A stretch of 64,000 bases of DNA from Metridium senile (GCA_949775045.1 OX459110.1:6518229-6582228); one strand, 5' to 3'; positions 40,801 to 54,300 are shown, counted from the stretch's first letter. The notes: generated by a model not told the origin, from the letters alone. Translations and numbers: made by a program.

Positions 40801-41340
40801 CTCGACCCTGTGAGTAATGTCTGAGAATATTAGAGCATTCTGATAAATGCGCAAGATTTTATTTAGAAAAAACTACAAAATCCTACCCAGAATGCAATAT
40901 GCACTATAGGGTGATCTGAAAATGTGTCAAAAAGATCGGGGTTTTCGGCACAAAATTTTCGCCTAGACCCTGTGAGTAATGTCTGAGAATATTAGAGCAT
41001 TCTGATAAATGCGCAAGATTTTATTTAGAAAAAACTACAAAATCCTACCCAGAATGCAATATGCACAATAGGGTGATCTGAAAATGTGTCAAAAAGATCG
41101 GGGTTTTCGGCACAAAATTTTTGCCTAGACCCTTTGAGTAATGTCTGAGAATATTAGAGCTTTCTGATAAATGCACAAGATTTTATTTAGAAAAAACTAC
41201 AAAATCCTACCCAGAATGCAATATGCACTATAGGGTGATCTGAAAATGTGTCAAAAAGATCGGGGTTTTCGGCACAAAATTATCGCCTCGCCCTGTGAGT
41301 AATGTCTGAGAATATTAGAGCATTCTTAAAATTACGCAAG
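37860..41340. repeat. 12- and 9-monomer higher-order repeats
   Basis: A 2-base deletion variant, TCGCCTCGCCCTG, occurs at 37881, 39825 and 41283. The spacings are 1944 bp (12 monomers) and 1458 bp (9 monomers). The order of flanking subtypes is kept, except for loss of a three-monomer segment. A local rearrangement (GCATTCTTAAAATTACGC) is seen only after the third copy at about 41320. Confidence 0.8.
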
Positions 41341-44300
41341 ATTTTATTTAGAAAAAACTACAAAATCCTACCCAGAATGCAATATGCCCTATAGTCTGAT
41401 CTGAAAATGTGTCAAAAAGATCGGGGTTTTCGGCACAAAATTTTCGCCTAGACCCTGTGAGTAATGTCTGAGAATATTAGAGCATTCTGATAAATGCGCA
41501 AGATTTTATTTAGAAAAAACTACAAAATCCTACCCAGAATGCAATATGCCCTATAGGGTGATCTGAAAATGTGTCAAAAAGATCGGGGTTTTCGGCACAA
41601 AATTTTCGCCTAGACCCTGTGAGTAATGTCTGAGAATATTAGAGCAATCTGATAAATGGGCAAGATTTTATTTAGAAAAAACTACAAAATCCTACCCAGA
41701 ATGCAATATGCCCTATAGGGTGATCTGAAAATGTGTCAAAAAGATCGGGGTTTTTGGCACAAAATTTTTGCATAGACCCTGTGAGTAATGTCTGAGAATA
41801 TTAGAGCATTCTGATAAATGCGCAAGATTTTATTTAGAAAAAACTACAAAATCCTACCCAGAATGCAATATGCCCTATAGGGTGATCTGAAAATGTGTCA
41901 AAAAGATCGGGGTTTTCGGCACAAAATTTTCGCCTCGACCCTGTGAGTAATGTCTGAGAATATTAGAGCATTCTGATAAATGTGCAAGATTTTATTTAGA
42001 AAAAACTACAAAATCCTACCCAGAATGCAATATGCCCTATAGGGTGATCTGAAAATGTGTCAAAAAGATCCGGGTTTTCGGCACAAAATTTTTGCCTAGA
42101 CCCTTTGAGTAATGTCTGAGAATATTAGAGCTTTCTGATAAATGCACAAGATTTTATTTAGAAAAAACTACAAAATCCTACCCAGAATGCAATATGCACT
42201 ATAGGGTGATCTGAAAATGTGTCAAAAAGATCGGGGTTTTCGGCACAAAATTTTCGCCTAGACCCTGTGAGTAATGTCTGAGAATATTAGAGCATTCTGA
42301 TAAATGCGCAAGATTTTATTTAGAAAAAACTACAAAATCCTACCCAGAATGCAATATGCCCTATAGGCTGATCTGAAAATGTTTCAAAAAGATCGGGGTT
42401 TTCGGCACAAAATTTTCGCCTAGACCCTGTGAGTAATGTCTGAGAATATTAGAGCATTCTGATAAATGCGCAAGATTTTATTTAGAAAAAACTACAAAAT
42501 CCTACCCAGAATGCAATATGCCCTATAGGGTGATCTGAAAATGTGTCAAAAAGATCGGGGTTTTTGGCACAAAATTTTTGCATAGACCCTGTGAGTAATG
42601 TCTGAGAATATTAGAGCATTCTGATAAATGCGCAAGATTTTATTTAGAAAAAACTACAAAATCCTACCCAGAATGCAATATGCCCTATAGGGTGATCTGA
42701 AAATGTGTCAAAAAGATCGGGGTTTTCGGCACAAAATTTTCGCCTCGACCCTGTGAGTAATGTCTGAGAATATTAGAGCATTCTGATAAATGCGCAAGAT
42801 TTTATTTAGAAAAAACTACAAAATCCTACCCAGAATGCAATATGCCCTATAGTCTGATCTGAAAATGTGTCAAAAAGATCGGGGTTTTCGGCACAAAATT
42901 TTCGCCTAGACCCTGTGAGTAATGTCTGAGAATATTAGAGCATTCTGATAAATGCGCAAGATTTTATTTAGAAAAAACTACAAAATCCTACCCAGAATGC
43001 AATATGCCCTATAGGGTGATCTGAAAATGTGTCAAAAAGATCGGGGTTTTCGGCACAAAATTTTCGCCTAGACCCTGTGAGTAATGTCTGAGAATATTAG
43101 AGCAATCTGATAAATGGGCAAGATTTTATTTAGAAAAAACTACAAAATCCTACCCAGAATGCAATATGCCCTATAGGGTGATCTGAAAATGTGTCAAAAA
43201 GATCGGGGTTTTTGGCACAAAATTTTTGCATAGACCCTGTGAGTAATGTCTGAGAATATTAGAGCATTCTGATAAATGCGCAAGATTTTATTTAGAAAAA
43301 ACTACAAAATCCTACCCAGAATGCAATATGCCCTATAGGGTGATCTGAAAATGTGTCAAAAAGATCGGGGTTTTCGGCACAAAATTTTCGCCTCGACCCT
43401 GCGAGTAATGTCTGAGAATATTAGAGCATTCTGATAAATGTGCAAGATTTTATTTAGAAAAAACTACAAAATCCTACCCAGAATGCAATATGCCCTATAG
43501 GGTGATCTGAAAATGTGTCAAAAAGATCCGGGTTTTCGGCACAAAATTTTTGCCTAGACCCTTTGAGTAATGTCTGAGAATATTAGAGCTTTCTGATAAA
43601 TGCACAAGATTTTATTTAGAAAAAACTACAAAATCCTACCCAGAATGCAATATGCACTATAGGGTGATCTGAAAATGTGTCAAAAAGATCGGGGTTTTCG
43701 GCACAAAATTTTCGCCTAGACCCTGTGAGTAATGTCTGAGAATATTAGAGCATTCTGATAAATGCGCAAGATTTTATTTAGAAAAAACTACAAAATCCTA
43801 CCCAGAATGCAATATGCCCTATAGGCTGATCTGAAAATGTTTCAAAAAGATCGGGGTTTTCGGCACAAAATTTTCGCCTAGACCCTGTGAGTAATGTCTG
43901 AGAATATTAGAGCATTCTGATAAATGCGCAAGATTTTATTTAGAAAAAACTACAAAATCCTACCCAGAATGCAATATGCCCTATAGGGTGATCTGAAAAT
44001 GTGTCAAAAAGATCGGGGTTTTTGGCACAAAATTTTTGCATAGACCCTGTGAGTAATGTCTGAGAATATTAGAGCATTCTGATAAATGCGCAAGATTTTA
44101 TTTAGAAAAAACTACAAAATCCTACCCAGAATGCAATATGCCCTATAGGGTGATCTGAAAATGTGTCAAAAAGATCGGGGTTTTCGGCACAAAATTTTCG
44201 CCTCGACCCTGTGAGTAATGTCTGAGAATATTAGAGCATTCTGATAAATGTGCAAGATTTTATTTAGAAAAAACTACAAAATCCTACCCAGAATGCAATA

Positions 44301-47300
44301 TGCCCTATAGGGTGATCTGAAAATGTGTCAAAATTATCCGGGTTTTCGGCACAAAATTTTTGCCTAGACCCTTTGAGTAATGTCTGAGAATATTAGAGCT
44401 TTCTGATAAATGCACAAGATTTTATTTAGAAAAAACTACAAAATCCTACCCAGAATGCAATATGCACTATAGGGTGATCTGAAAATGTGTCAAAAAGATC
44501 GGGGTTTTCGGCACAAAATTTTCGCCTAGACCCTGTGAGTAATGTCTGAGAATATTAGAGCATTCTGATAAATGCGCAAGATTTTATTTAGAAAAAACTA
44601 CAAAATCCTACCCAGAATGCAATATGCCCTATAGGCTGATCTGAAAATGTTTCAAAAAGATCGGGGTTTTCGGCACAAAATTTTCGCCTAGACCCTGTGA
44701 GTAATGTCTGAGAATATTAGAGCATTCTGATAAATGCGCAAGATTTTATTAAGAAAAAACTACAAAATCCTACCCAGAATGCAATATGCCCTATAGGGTG
44801 ATCTGAAAATGTGTCAAAAAGATCGGGGTTTTCGGCACAAAATTTTCGCCTAGACCCTGTGAGTAATGTCTGAGAATATTAGAGCAATCTGATAAATGGG
44901 CAAGATTTTATTTAGAAAAAACTACAAAATCCTACCCAGAATGCAATATGCCCTATAGGGTGATCTGAAAATGTGTCAAAAAGATCGGGGTTTTCGGCAC
45001 AAAATTTTTGCATAGACCCTGTGAGTAATGTCTGAGAATATTAAGAGCATTCTGATATATGCGCAAGATTATATTTAGAAAAAACTACAAAATCCTACCC
45101 AGAATGCAATATGACCTATAGGGTGATCTGAAAATGTGTCAAAAAGATCGGGGTTTTCGGCACAAAATTTTCGCCTCGACCCTGTGAGTAATGTCTGAGA
45201 ATATTAGAGCATTCTGATAAATGTGCAAGATTTTATTTAGAAAAAACTACAAAATCCTACCCAGAATGCAATATGCCCTATAGGGTGATCTGAAAATGTG
45301 TCAAAAAGATCGGGGTTTTCGGCACAAAATTTTTGCCTAGACCCTTTGAGTAATGTCTGAGAATATTAGAGCATTCTGATAAATGCGCATGATTTTATTT
45401 AGAAAAAACTACAAAATCCAACCCAGAATGCAATATGCCCTATAGGGTGATCTGAAAATGTGTCAAAAAGATCGGGGTTTTCGGCACAAAATTTTCTCCT
45501 AGACCCTGTGAGTAATGTCTGAGAATATTAGAGCATTCTGATAAATGCGCAAGATTTTATTTAGAAAAAACTACAAAATCCTACCCAGAATGCAATATGC
45601 CCTATAGGCTGATCTGAAAATGTTTCAAAAAGATCGGGGTTTTCGGCACAAAATTTTCGCCTAGACCCTGTGAGTAATGTCTGAGAATATTAGAGCATTC
45701 TGTTAAATGCGCAAGATTTTATTTAGAAAAAACTACAAAATCCTACCCAGAATGCAATATGCCCTATAGGGTGATCTGAAAATGTGTCAAAAAGATCGGG
45801 GTTTTCGGCACAAAATTTTCGCCTAGACCCTGTGAGTAATGTCTGAGAATATTAGAGCAATCTGATAAATGGGCAAGATTTTATTTAGAAAAAACTACAA
45901 AATCCTACCCAGAATGCAATATGCCCTATAGGGTGATCTGAAAATGTGTCAAAAAGATCGGGGTTTTCGGCACAAAATTTTTGCATAGACCCTGTGAGTA
46001 ATGTCTGAGAATATTAAGAGCATTCTGATATATGCGCAAGATTATATTTAGAAAAAACTACAAAATCCTACCCAGAATGCAATATGACCTATAGGGTGAT
46101 CTGAAAATGTGTAAAAAAGATCGGGGTTTTCGGCACAAAATTTTTGCCTAGACCTTGTGAGTAATGTCTGAGAATATTAGAGCATTCTGATAAATGCGCA
46201 AGATTTTATTTAGAAAAAACTACAAAATCCAACCCAGAATGCAATATGCCCTATAGGGTGATCTGAAAATGTGTCAAAAAGATCGGGGTTTTCGGCACAA
46301 AATTTTCGCCTAGACCCTGTGAGTAATGTCTGAGAATATTAGAGCATTGTGATAAATGCGCAAGATTTTATTTAGAAAAAACTACAAAATCCTACCCAGA
46401 ATGCAATATGCCCTATAGGGTGATCTGAAAATGTGTCAAAAAGATCGGGGTTTTCGGCACAAAATTTTCGCCTAGACCCTGTGAGTAATGTCTGAGAATA
46501 TTAGAGCATTCTGATAAATGCGCAAGATTTTATTTAGAAAAAACTACAAAATCCTACCCAGAATGCAATATGCCCTATAGGGTGATCTGAAAATGTGTCA
46601 AAAAGATCGAGGTTTTCGGCACAAAATTTTCGCCTCGACCCTGTGAGTAATGTCTGAGAATATTAGAGCATTCTGATAAATGCGCAAGATTTTATTTAGA
46701 AAAAACTACAAAATCCTACCCAGAATGCAATATGCCCTATAGGCTGATCTGAAAATGTGTAAAAAAGATCGGGGTTTTCGGCACAAAATTTTTGCCTAGA
46801 CCTTGTGAGTAATGTCTGAGAATATTAGAGCATTCTGATAAATGCGCAAGATTTTATTTAGAAAAAACTACAAAATCCAACCCAGAATGCAATATGCCCT
46901 ATAGGCTGATCTGAAAATGTTTCAAAAAGATCGGGGTTTTCGGCACAAAATTTTCGCCTAGACCCTGTGAGTAATGTCTGAGAATATTAGAGCATTCTGT
47001 TAAATGCGCAAGATTTTATTTAGAAAAAACTACAAAATCCTACCCAGAATGCAATATGCCCTATAGGGTGATCTGAAAATGTGTCAAAAAGATCGGGGTT
47101 TTCGGCACAAAATTTTCGCCTAGACCCTGTGAGTAATGTCTGAGAATATTAGAGCAATCTGATAAATGGGCAAGATTTTATTTAGAAAAAACTACAAAAT
47201 CCTACCCAGAATGCAATATGCCCTATAGGGTGATCTGAAAATGTGTCAAAAAGATCGGGGTTTTCGGCACAAAATTTTTGCATAGACCCTGTGAGTAATG

Positions 47301-50300
47301 TCTGAGAATATTAAGAGCATTCTGATATATGCGCAAGATTATATTTAGAAAAAACTACAAAATCCTACCCAGAATGCAATATGACCTATAGGGTGATCTG
47401 AAAATGTGTCAAAAAGATCGGGGTTTTCGGCACAAAATTTTCGCCTAGACCCTTTGAGTAATGTCTGAGAATATTAGAGCATTCTGATAAATGCGCATGA
47501 TTTTATTTAGAAAAAACTACAAAATCCAACCCAGAATGCAATATGCCCTATAGGGTGATCTGAAAATGTGTCAAAAAGATCGGGGTTTTCGGCACAAAAT
47601 TTTCGCCTAGACCCTGTGAGTAATGTCTGAGAATATTAGAGCATTCTGATAAATGCGCAAGATTTTATTTAGAAAAAACTACAAAATCCTACCCAGAATG
47701 CAATATGCCCTATAGGGTGATCTGAAAATGTGTCAAAATGATCGGGGTTTTCGGCACAAAATTTTCGCCTAGACCCTGTGAGTAATGTCTGAGAATATTA
47801 GAGCATTCTGATAAATGCGCAAGATTTTATTTAGAAAAAACTACAAAATCCAACCCAGAATGCAATATGCCCTATAGGGTGATCTGAAAATGTGTCAAAA
47901 AGATCGAGGTTTTCGGCACAAAATTTTCGCCTCGACCCTGTGAGTAATGTCTGAGAATATTAGAGCATTCTGATAAATGGGCAAGATTTTATTTAGAAAA
48001 AACTACAAAATCCTACCCAGAATGCAATATGCCCTATAGGCTGATCTGAAAATGTGTCAAAAAGATCGGGGTTTTCGGCACAAAATTTTCGCCTAGACCC
48101 TTTGAGTAATGTCTGAGAATATTAGAGCATTCTGATAAATGCGCATGATTTTATTTAGAAAAAACTACAAAATCCAACCCAGAATGCAATATGCCCTATA
48201 GGGTGATCTGAAAATGTGTCAAAAAGATCGGGGTTTTCGGCACAAAATTTTCGCCTAGACCCTGTGAGTAATGTCTGAGAATATTAGAGCATTCTGATAA
48301 ATGCGCAAGATTTTATTTAAAAAAAACTACAAAATCCTACCCAGAATGCAATATGCCCTATAGGGTGATCTGAAAATGTGTCAAAATGATCGGGGTTTTC
48401 GGCACAAAATTTTCGCCTAGACCCTGTGAGTAATGTCTGAGAATATTAGAGCATTCTGATAAATGCGCAAGATTTTATTTAGAAAAAACTACAAAATCCT
48501 ACCCAGAATGCAATATGCCCTATAGGGTGATCTGAAAATGTGTCAAAAAGATCGAGGTTTTCGGCACAAAATTTTCGCCTCGACCCTGTGAGTAATGTCT
48601 GAGAATATTAGAGCATTCTGATAAATGGGCAAGATTTTATTTAGAAAAAACTACAAAATCCTACCCAGAATGCAATATGCCCTATAGGCTGATCTGAAAA
48701 TGTGTAAAAAAGATCGGGGTTTTCGGCACAAAATTTTTGCCTAGACCTTGTGAGTAATGTCTGAGAATATTAGAGCATTCTGATAAATGCGCAAGATTTT
48801 ATTTAGAAAAAACTACAAAATCCAACCCAGAATGCAATATGCCCTATAGGCTGATCTGAAAATGTTTCAAAAAGATCGGGGTTTTCGGCACAAAATTTTC
48901 GCCTAGACCCTGTGAGTAATGTCTGAGAATATTAGAGCATTCTGTTAAATGCGCAAGATTTTATTTAGAAAAAACTACAAAATCCTACCCAGAATGCAAT
49001 ATGCCCTATAGGGTGATCTGAAAATGTGTCAAAAAGATCGGGGTTTTCGGCACAAAATTTTCGCCTAGACCCTGTGAGTAATGTCTGAGAATATTAGAGC
49101 AATCTGATAAATGGGCAAGATTTTATTTAGAAAAAACTACAAAATCCTACCCAGAATGCAATATGCCCTATAGGGTGATCTGAAAATGTGTCAAAAAGAT
49201 CGGGGTTTTCGGCACAAAATTTTTGCATAGACCCTGTGAGTAATGTCTGAGAATATTAAGAGCATTCTGATATATGCGCAAGATTATATTTAGAAAAAAC
49301 TACAAAATCCTACCCAGAATGCAATATGACCTATAGGGTGATCTGAAAATGTGTCAAAAAGATCGGGGTTTTCGGCACAAAATTTTCGCCTAGACCCTTT
49401 GAGTAATGTCTGAGAATATTAGAGCATTCTGATAAATGCGCATGATTTTATTTAGAAAAAACTACAAAATCCAACCCAGAATGCAATATGCCCTATAGGG
49501 TGATCTGAAAATGTGTCAAAAAGATCGGGGTTTTCGGCACAAAATTTTCGCCTAGACCCTGTGAGTAATGTCTGAGAATATTAGAGCATTCTGATAAATG
49601 CGCAAGATTTTATTTAGAAAAAACTACAAAATCCTACCCAGAATGCAATATGCCCTATAGGGTGATCTGAAAATGTGTCAAAATGATCGGGGTTTTCGGC
49701 ACAAAATTTTCGCCTAGACCCTGTGAGTAATGTCTGAGAATATTAGAGCATTCTGATAAATGCGCAAGATTTTATTTAGAAAAAACTACAAAATCCTACC
49801 CAGAATGCAATATGCCCTATAGGGTGATCTGAAAATGTGTCAAAAAGATCGAGGTTTTCGGCACAAAATTTTCGCCTCGACCCTGTGAGTAATGTCTGAG
49901 AATATTAGAGCATTCTGATAAATGGGCAAGATTTTATTTAGAAAAAACTACAAAATCCTACCCAGAATGCAATATGCCCTATAGGCTGATCTGAAAATGT
50001 GTAAAAAAGATCGGGGTTTTCGGCACAAAATTTTTGCCTAGACCTTGTGAGTAATGTCTGAGAATATTAGAGCATTCTGATAAATGCGCAAGATTTTATT
50101 TAGAAAAAACTACAAAATCCAACCCAGAATGCAATATGCCCTATAGGGTGATCTGAAAATGTGTCAAAAAGATCGGGGTTTTCGGCACAAAATTTTCGCC
50201 TAGACCCTGTGAGTAATGTCTGAGAATATTAGAGCATTGTGATAAATGCGCAAGATTTTATTTAGAAAAAACTACAAAATCCTACCCAGAATGCAATATG

Positions 50301-51679
50301 CCCTATAGGGTGATCTGAAAATGTGTCAAAAAGATCGGGGTTTTCGGCACAAAATTTTCGCCTAGACCCTGTGAGTAATGTCTGAGAATATTAGAGCATT
50401 CTGATAAATGCGCAAGATTTTATTTAGAAAAAACTACAAAATCCTACCCAGAATGCAATATGCCCTATAGGGTGATCTGAAAATGTGTCAAAAAGATCGA
50501 GGTTTTCGGTACAAAATTTTCGCCTCGACCCTGTGAGTAATGTCTGAGAATATTAGAGCATTCTGATAAATGGGCAAGGTTTTATTTAGAAAAAACTACA
50601 AAATCCTACCCAGAATGCAATATGCCCTATAGGGTGATCTGAAAATGTGTAAAAAAGATCCGGGTTTTCGGCACAAAATTATCGCCTCGACCCTGTGAGT
50701 AATGTCTGAGAATATTAGAGCATTCTGATAAATGGGCAAGATTTTATTTAGAAAAAACTACAAAATCCTACCCAGAATGCAATATGCCCTATAGGCTGAT
50801 CTGAAAATGTGTAAAAAAGATCGGGGTTTTCGGCACAAAATTTTTGCCTAGACCTTGTGAGTAATGTCTGAGAATATTAGAGCATTCTGATAAATGCGCA
50901 AGATTTTATTTAGAAAAAACTACAAAATCCAACCCAGAATGCAATATGCCCTATAGGCTGATCTGAAAATGTGTCAAAAAGATCGGGGTTTTCGGCACAA
51001 AATTTTCGCCTAGACCCTGTGAGTAATGTCTGAGAATATTAGAGCATTGTGATAAATGCGCAAGATTTTATTTAGAAAAAACTACAAAATCCTACCCAGA
51101 ATGCAATATGCCCTATAGGGTGATCTGAAAATGTGTCAAAAAGATCGGGGTTTTCGGCACAAAATTTTCGCCTAGACCCTGTGAGTAATGTCTGAGAATA
51201 TTAGAGCATTCTGATAAATGCGCAAGATTTTATTTAGAAAAAACTACAAAATCCTACCCAGAATGCAATATGCCCTACAGGGTGATCTGAAAATGTGTCA
51301 AAAAGATCGAGGTTTTCGGTACAAAATTTTCGCCTCGACCCTGTGAGTAATGTCTGAGAATATTAGAGCATTCTGATAAATGGGCAAGGTTTTATTTAGA
51401 AAAAACTACAAAATCCTACCCAGAATGCAATATGCGCTATAGGGTGATCTGAAAATGTGTAAAAAAGATCCGGGTTTTCGGCACAAAATTATCGCCTAGA
51501 CCCTATGAGTAATGTCTGAGAATATTAGAGCATTCTGATAAATGCGCAAGATTTTATTTAGAAAAAACTACAAAATCCTACCCAGAATGCAATATGCCCT
51601 ATAGGGTGATCTGAAAATGTGTCAAAAAGATCGGGGTTTTCGGCACAAAATTTTCGCCTAGACCCTGTGAGTAATGTCT

Positions 51680-53065
51680 GAGAATATTAGAGCATTTTGA
51701 TAAATGTGCAAGATTTTTATTAGAAAAAAACTACAAAATCCTACCCAGAATGCAATATGCCCTATAGGGTGATCTGAAAATGTGTCGAAAAGGTCGGGGT
51801 TTTCGGCACAAAATTTTCGCCTAGATCCTGTGAGTAATGTCTGAGAATATTAGAGCATTCTGATAAATGCGCAAGATTTTATTTAGAAAAAACTACAAAA
51901 TCCTACCCAGAATGCAATATGCCCCATAGGGTGATCTGAAAATGTGTCAAAAAGATCGGGGTTTTCAGCACAAAATGTTTGCATAGACCCTGTGAGTAAT
52001 GTCTGAGAATATTAGAGCATTCTGATAAATGCGCAAGATTTTATTTAGAAAAAACTACAAAATCCTACCTAGAATGCCATATGCCCTATAGGGTGATCTG
52101 AAAATGTGTCAAAAAGATCGGGGTTTTCGGCACAAAATTTTCGCCTAGATCCTGTGAGTAATGTCTGAGAATATTAGAGCATTCTGATAAATGCGCAAGA
52201 TTTTATTTAGAAAAAACTACAAAATCCTACCCAGAATGCAATATGCCCCATAGGGTGATCTGAAAATGTGTCAAAAAGATCGGGGTTTTCAGCACAAAAT
52301 TTTTGCATAGACCCTGTGAGTAATATCTGAGAATATTAGAGCATTCTGATAAATGCGCAAGATTTTATTTAGAAAAAAACTACAAAATCCTACCTAGAAT
52401 GCAATATGCCCTATAGGGTGATCTGAAAATGTGTCACAAAGATCGGGGTTTTCGGCACAAAATTTTCGCCTAGACCCTGTGAGTAATGTCTGAGAATTTT
52501 AGAGCATTCTGATAAATGTGCAAGATTTTTATTAGAAAAAAACTACAAAATCCTACCCAGAATGCAATATGCCCTATAGGGTGATCTGAAAATGTGTCGA
52601 AAAGATCGGGGTTTTCGGCACAAAATTTTCGCCTAGACCCTGTGAGTAATGTCTGAGAATATTAGAGCATTCTGATAAATGCGCAAGATTTTATTTAGAA
52701 AAAAATACAAAATCCTACCTAGAATGCAGTATGCCCTATAGGGTGATCTGAAAATGTGTCACAAAGATCCGGGTTTTCGGCACAAAATTTTCGCCTAGAC
52801 CCTGTGAGTAATGTCTGAGAATATTAGAGCATTCTGATAAATGTGCAAGATTTTTATTAGAAAAAAACTACAAAATCCTACCCAGAATGCAATATGCCCT
52901 ATAGGGTGATCTGAAAATGTGTCGAAAAGATCGGGGTTTTCGGCACAAAATTTTCGCCTAGACCCTGTGAGTAATGTCTGAGAATATTAGAGCATTCTGA
53001 TAAATGCGCAAGATTTTATTTAGAAAAAACTACAAAATCCTACCCAGAATGCAATATGCCCTATA
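51680..53065. repeat. Diverged right edge of the satellite
   Basis: The last monomers carry changes rare elsewhere: ATTTTTATTAGAAAAAAAC, GTGTCGAAAAG, GTGTCACAAAGATC, CCTACCTAGAATG and TAGATCCTG. Several recur at about 324 bp (51.8/52.15 kb and 52.43/52.76 kb), a dimer step. Greater divergence at an array edge is expected when homogenisation by unequal exchange weakens there. The array stops at CCCTATA, 53065. Confidence 0.75.
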
Positions 53066-53840
53066 ACTGCCGCCAGCCTAGGACGGACGTTTTACCGAAG
53101 CATTCACAGAGAACGATTTCCCCTAGCCAATGTTTCTGATACGGACCTTGTAAATTGTAATGAACTACAGGTAATTTTCTTTTACTAGCTGGCTCCCCGC
53201 GGTATCTAGAACCGCGTGTGGTTTGCTTGGCGTTTTCTCGCCGGTTATTTTAACTTCTAGGGCTAGATTTTTGTTATGTTTTGCTATATTAGTCGGATTG
53301 GTGACGTTATTTCTTAGTTCTTGCAGTTTACCAGTTAGTTTTCCGCCCTTTTTCTTTATTTGCATAGGTATGTTTGTAGTGTTCCCCTATATTTTTATGT
53401 TTGTAGACTATTCTTTTATTTGCTTTCGCTCCGTTTTTCAGGTGTTATTAGACGGTTTCGTTAGCCTTTTATTCGGTTTTTATTTATTTGTCCTTGTGTT
53501 TTTATAGGGTTCTGTTTGGTTTCATAACCAGTTACTATTACTCGTACCGCTAGCTATAACTTGTCATAAGTTCAGCGTTTGGTTTTCTGTTCACCGTCTT
53601 ATTTTGCATAGGTATGCGTCTCGGTTTTCATTTCTTTTGTAAGGTTTTCGTTATAGGTCTTCGTGCCATTGTTTAGCTCATTAGTCTTCTTTTAGTCATT
53701 AGTTTCTTATTGTGCCCTAGTATTAGCATTTATTCGGTTTTTGTGTTCCTCCGTTTTCAAAGCGTTTTATCTAGGTTGTAGTGATTTAGTTATTATTGTG
53801 GAACCTGGTGGCACTAGCTTAATAGAAGTCTAATATAGGA
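53066..53840. other. T-rich flank of the satellite, no confirmed gene
   Basis: The plus strand is strikingly rich in T and poor in A, unlike both the satellite and the sequence to the right. Short words recur (TTTGCATAGGTATG near 53359 and 53606, TTCTGTTCACCGT near 53586 and 53844), suggesting an old, decayed tandem or dispersed repeat. A hydrophobic plus-strand frame at 53223-53507 follows from the T richness and starts with TTG, so I do not call it. Confidence 0.5.
53165..53365 (-). pseudogene. Possible retropepsin-like remnant of a retrotransposon
   Basis: A 66-codon frame starts at ATG 53365 and ends at TAG. Near its C-end it reads VLDTAGSQL after a segment LEVKITGEKTPSKPHA. This loosely recalls the flap-proximal LLDTGSQ motif and preceding strand of Ty3/gypsy-type aspartic proteases, with an extra A inside the D-T-G triad. 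If it were a protease relic it would be inactive, because the D-T-G triad is broken and stops follow at once (TAG at the end of the frame and more within 120 bp). The strand is A-rich, as retroelement coding strands often are. The match is short and could be chance. Confidence 0.15.
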
Positions 53841-53925
53841 AATTTCTGTTCACCGTATTTAGTTGATGTTGTCACTGGGGTGACCATGCTAATTATTTTG
53901 CTAATACTGTATTTTAGCGAGTTTA

Positions 53926-54300
53926 GCGACTGGGGTAATCTCGCTAAGGTCATTCTATTTTTGCTTAGAGTATGTGGCGACAGGGGTGGCCTCGCCAATC
54001 AATACTTCGGCTAGTTAAGCGACGGGGGTGACCTCGCTAAAACTCATAATATTTTTTCTGGGAGTATGTGGCGACATGAGGGACCACGTCAATAAAATGT
54101 TTCGGCCTGTTAGCGACTGGGGTGACCTCGCTAAATCCATAAGTGTTTTTCTTGGAGTATGTGGCGACAGGGGGGACCTCGTCAATACAATGTTCCGGCC
54201 TGTTAAGCGACGGGGGTGACCTCGCTAAATTCAAAGTATTTGTACTTAGAGTATGTGGCGACAGGGGGTGGCCTCGCCAATACAATGTATTAGGAGGGAA
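53926..54300. repeat. 93-94-bp minisatellite with two hairpins per unit
   Basis: Units start with GCGAC at 53926, 54019, 54113 and 54207 (steps 93, 94 and 94). Each unit holds two related half-units. One has the AGCGAC...TCGCT stem (for example TTAGCGA at 54110-54116 and TCGCTAA at 54128-54134). The other has TGGCGA...TCGCCA (53975-53980 with 53992-53997; 54256-54261 with 54274-54279). Frames of up to 103 codons on the minus strand simply read through these repeats and are not called. Confidence 0.9.

Larger units (their letters stand above)
17464..53065. repeat. 162-bp satellite array, right block (about 220 monomers)
   Basis: This is the same satellite as the left block and in the same orientation. 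The first 3 kb still mixes left-type monomers. From about 20.3 kb different subtypes dominate: AAATTATCGCC, GATAAATGGGCAAGATTTAATT, GCCTCGACCCTG, CCTTTGAG with GCTTTCTGATAAATGCACAAG, GTAAAAAAGATC with ACCTTGTGAG, ATTAAGAGC, GCAATCTG, and AATCCAACCCAG toward the right. All keep the 162-bp frame. Monomers with GACCATGTGAG and GGTATAAAACTTTTG occur on both sides of the foldback element (11.5 and 18.4 kb), showing the array was continuous before the insertion. No gene lies inside. Confidence 0.98.

Noticed and set aside
1..53065. CRISPR-like array
   Set aside because: The units are contiguous 162-bp repeats without unique spacers, far longer than CRISPR repeats, in a eukaryotic setting.
1..53065. 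CENP-B box in the satellite
   Set aside because: I checked TTCG....A..CGGG and its complement in the main monomer types and found no match.
53223..53507. 94-codon hydrophobic frame
   Set aside because: It is a result of extreme T richness, with a TTG start and no family resemblance.
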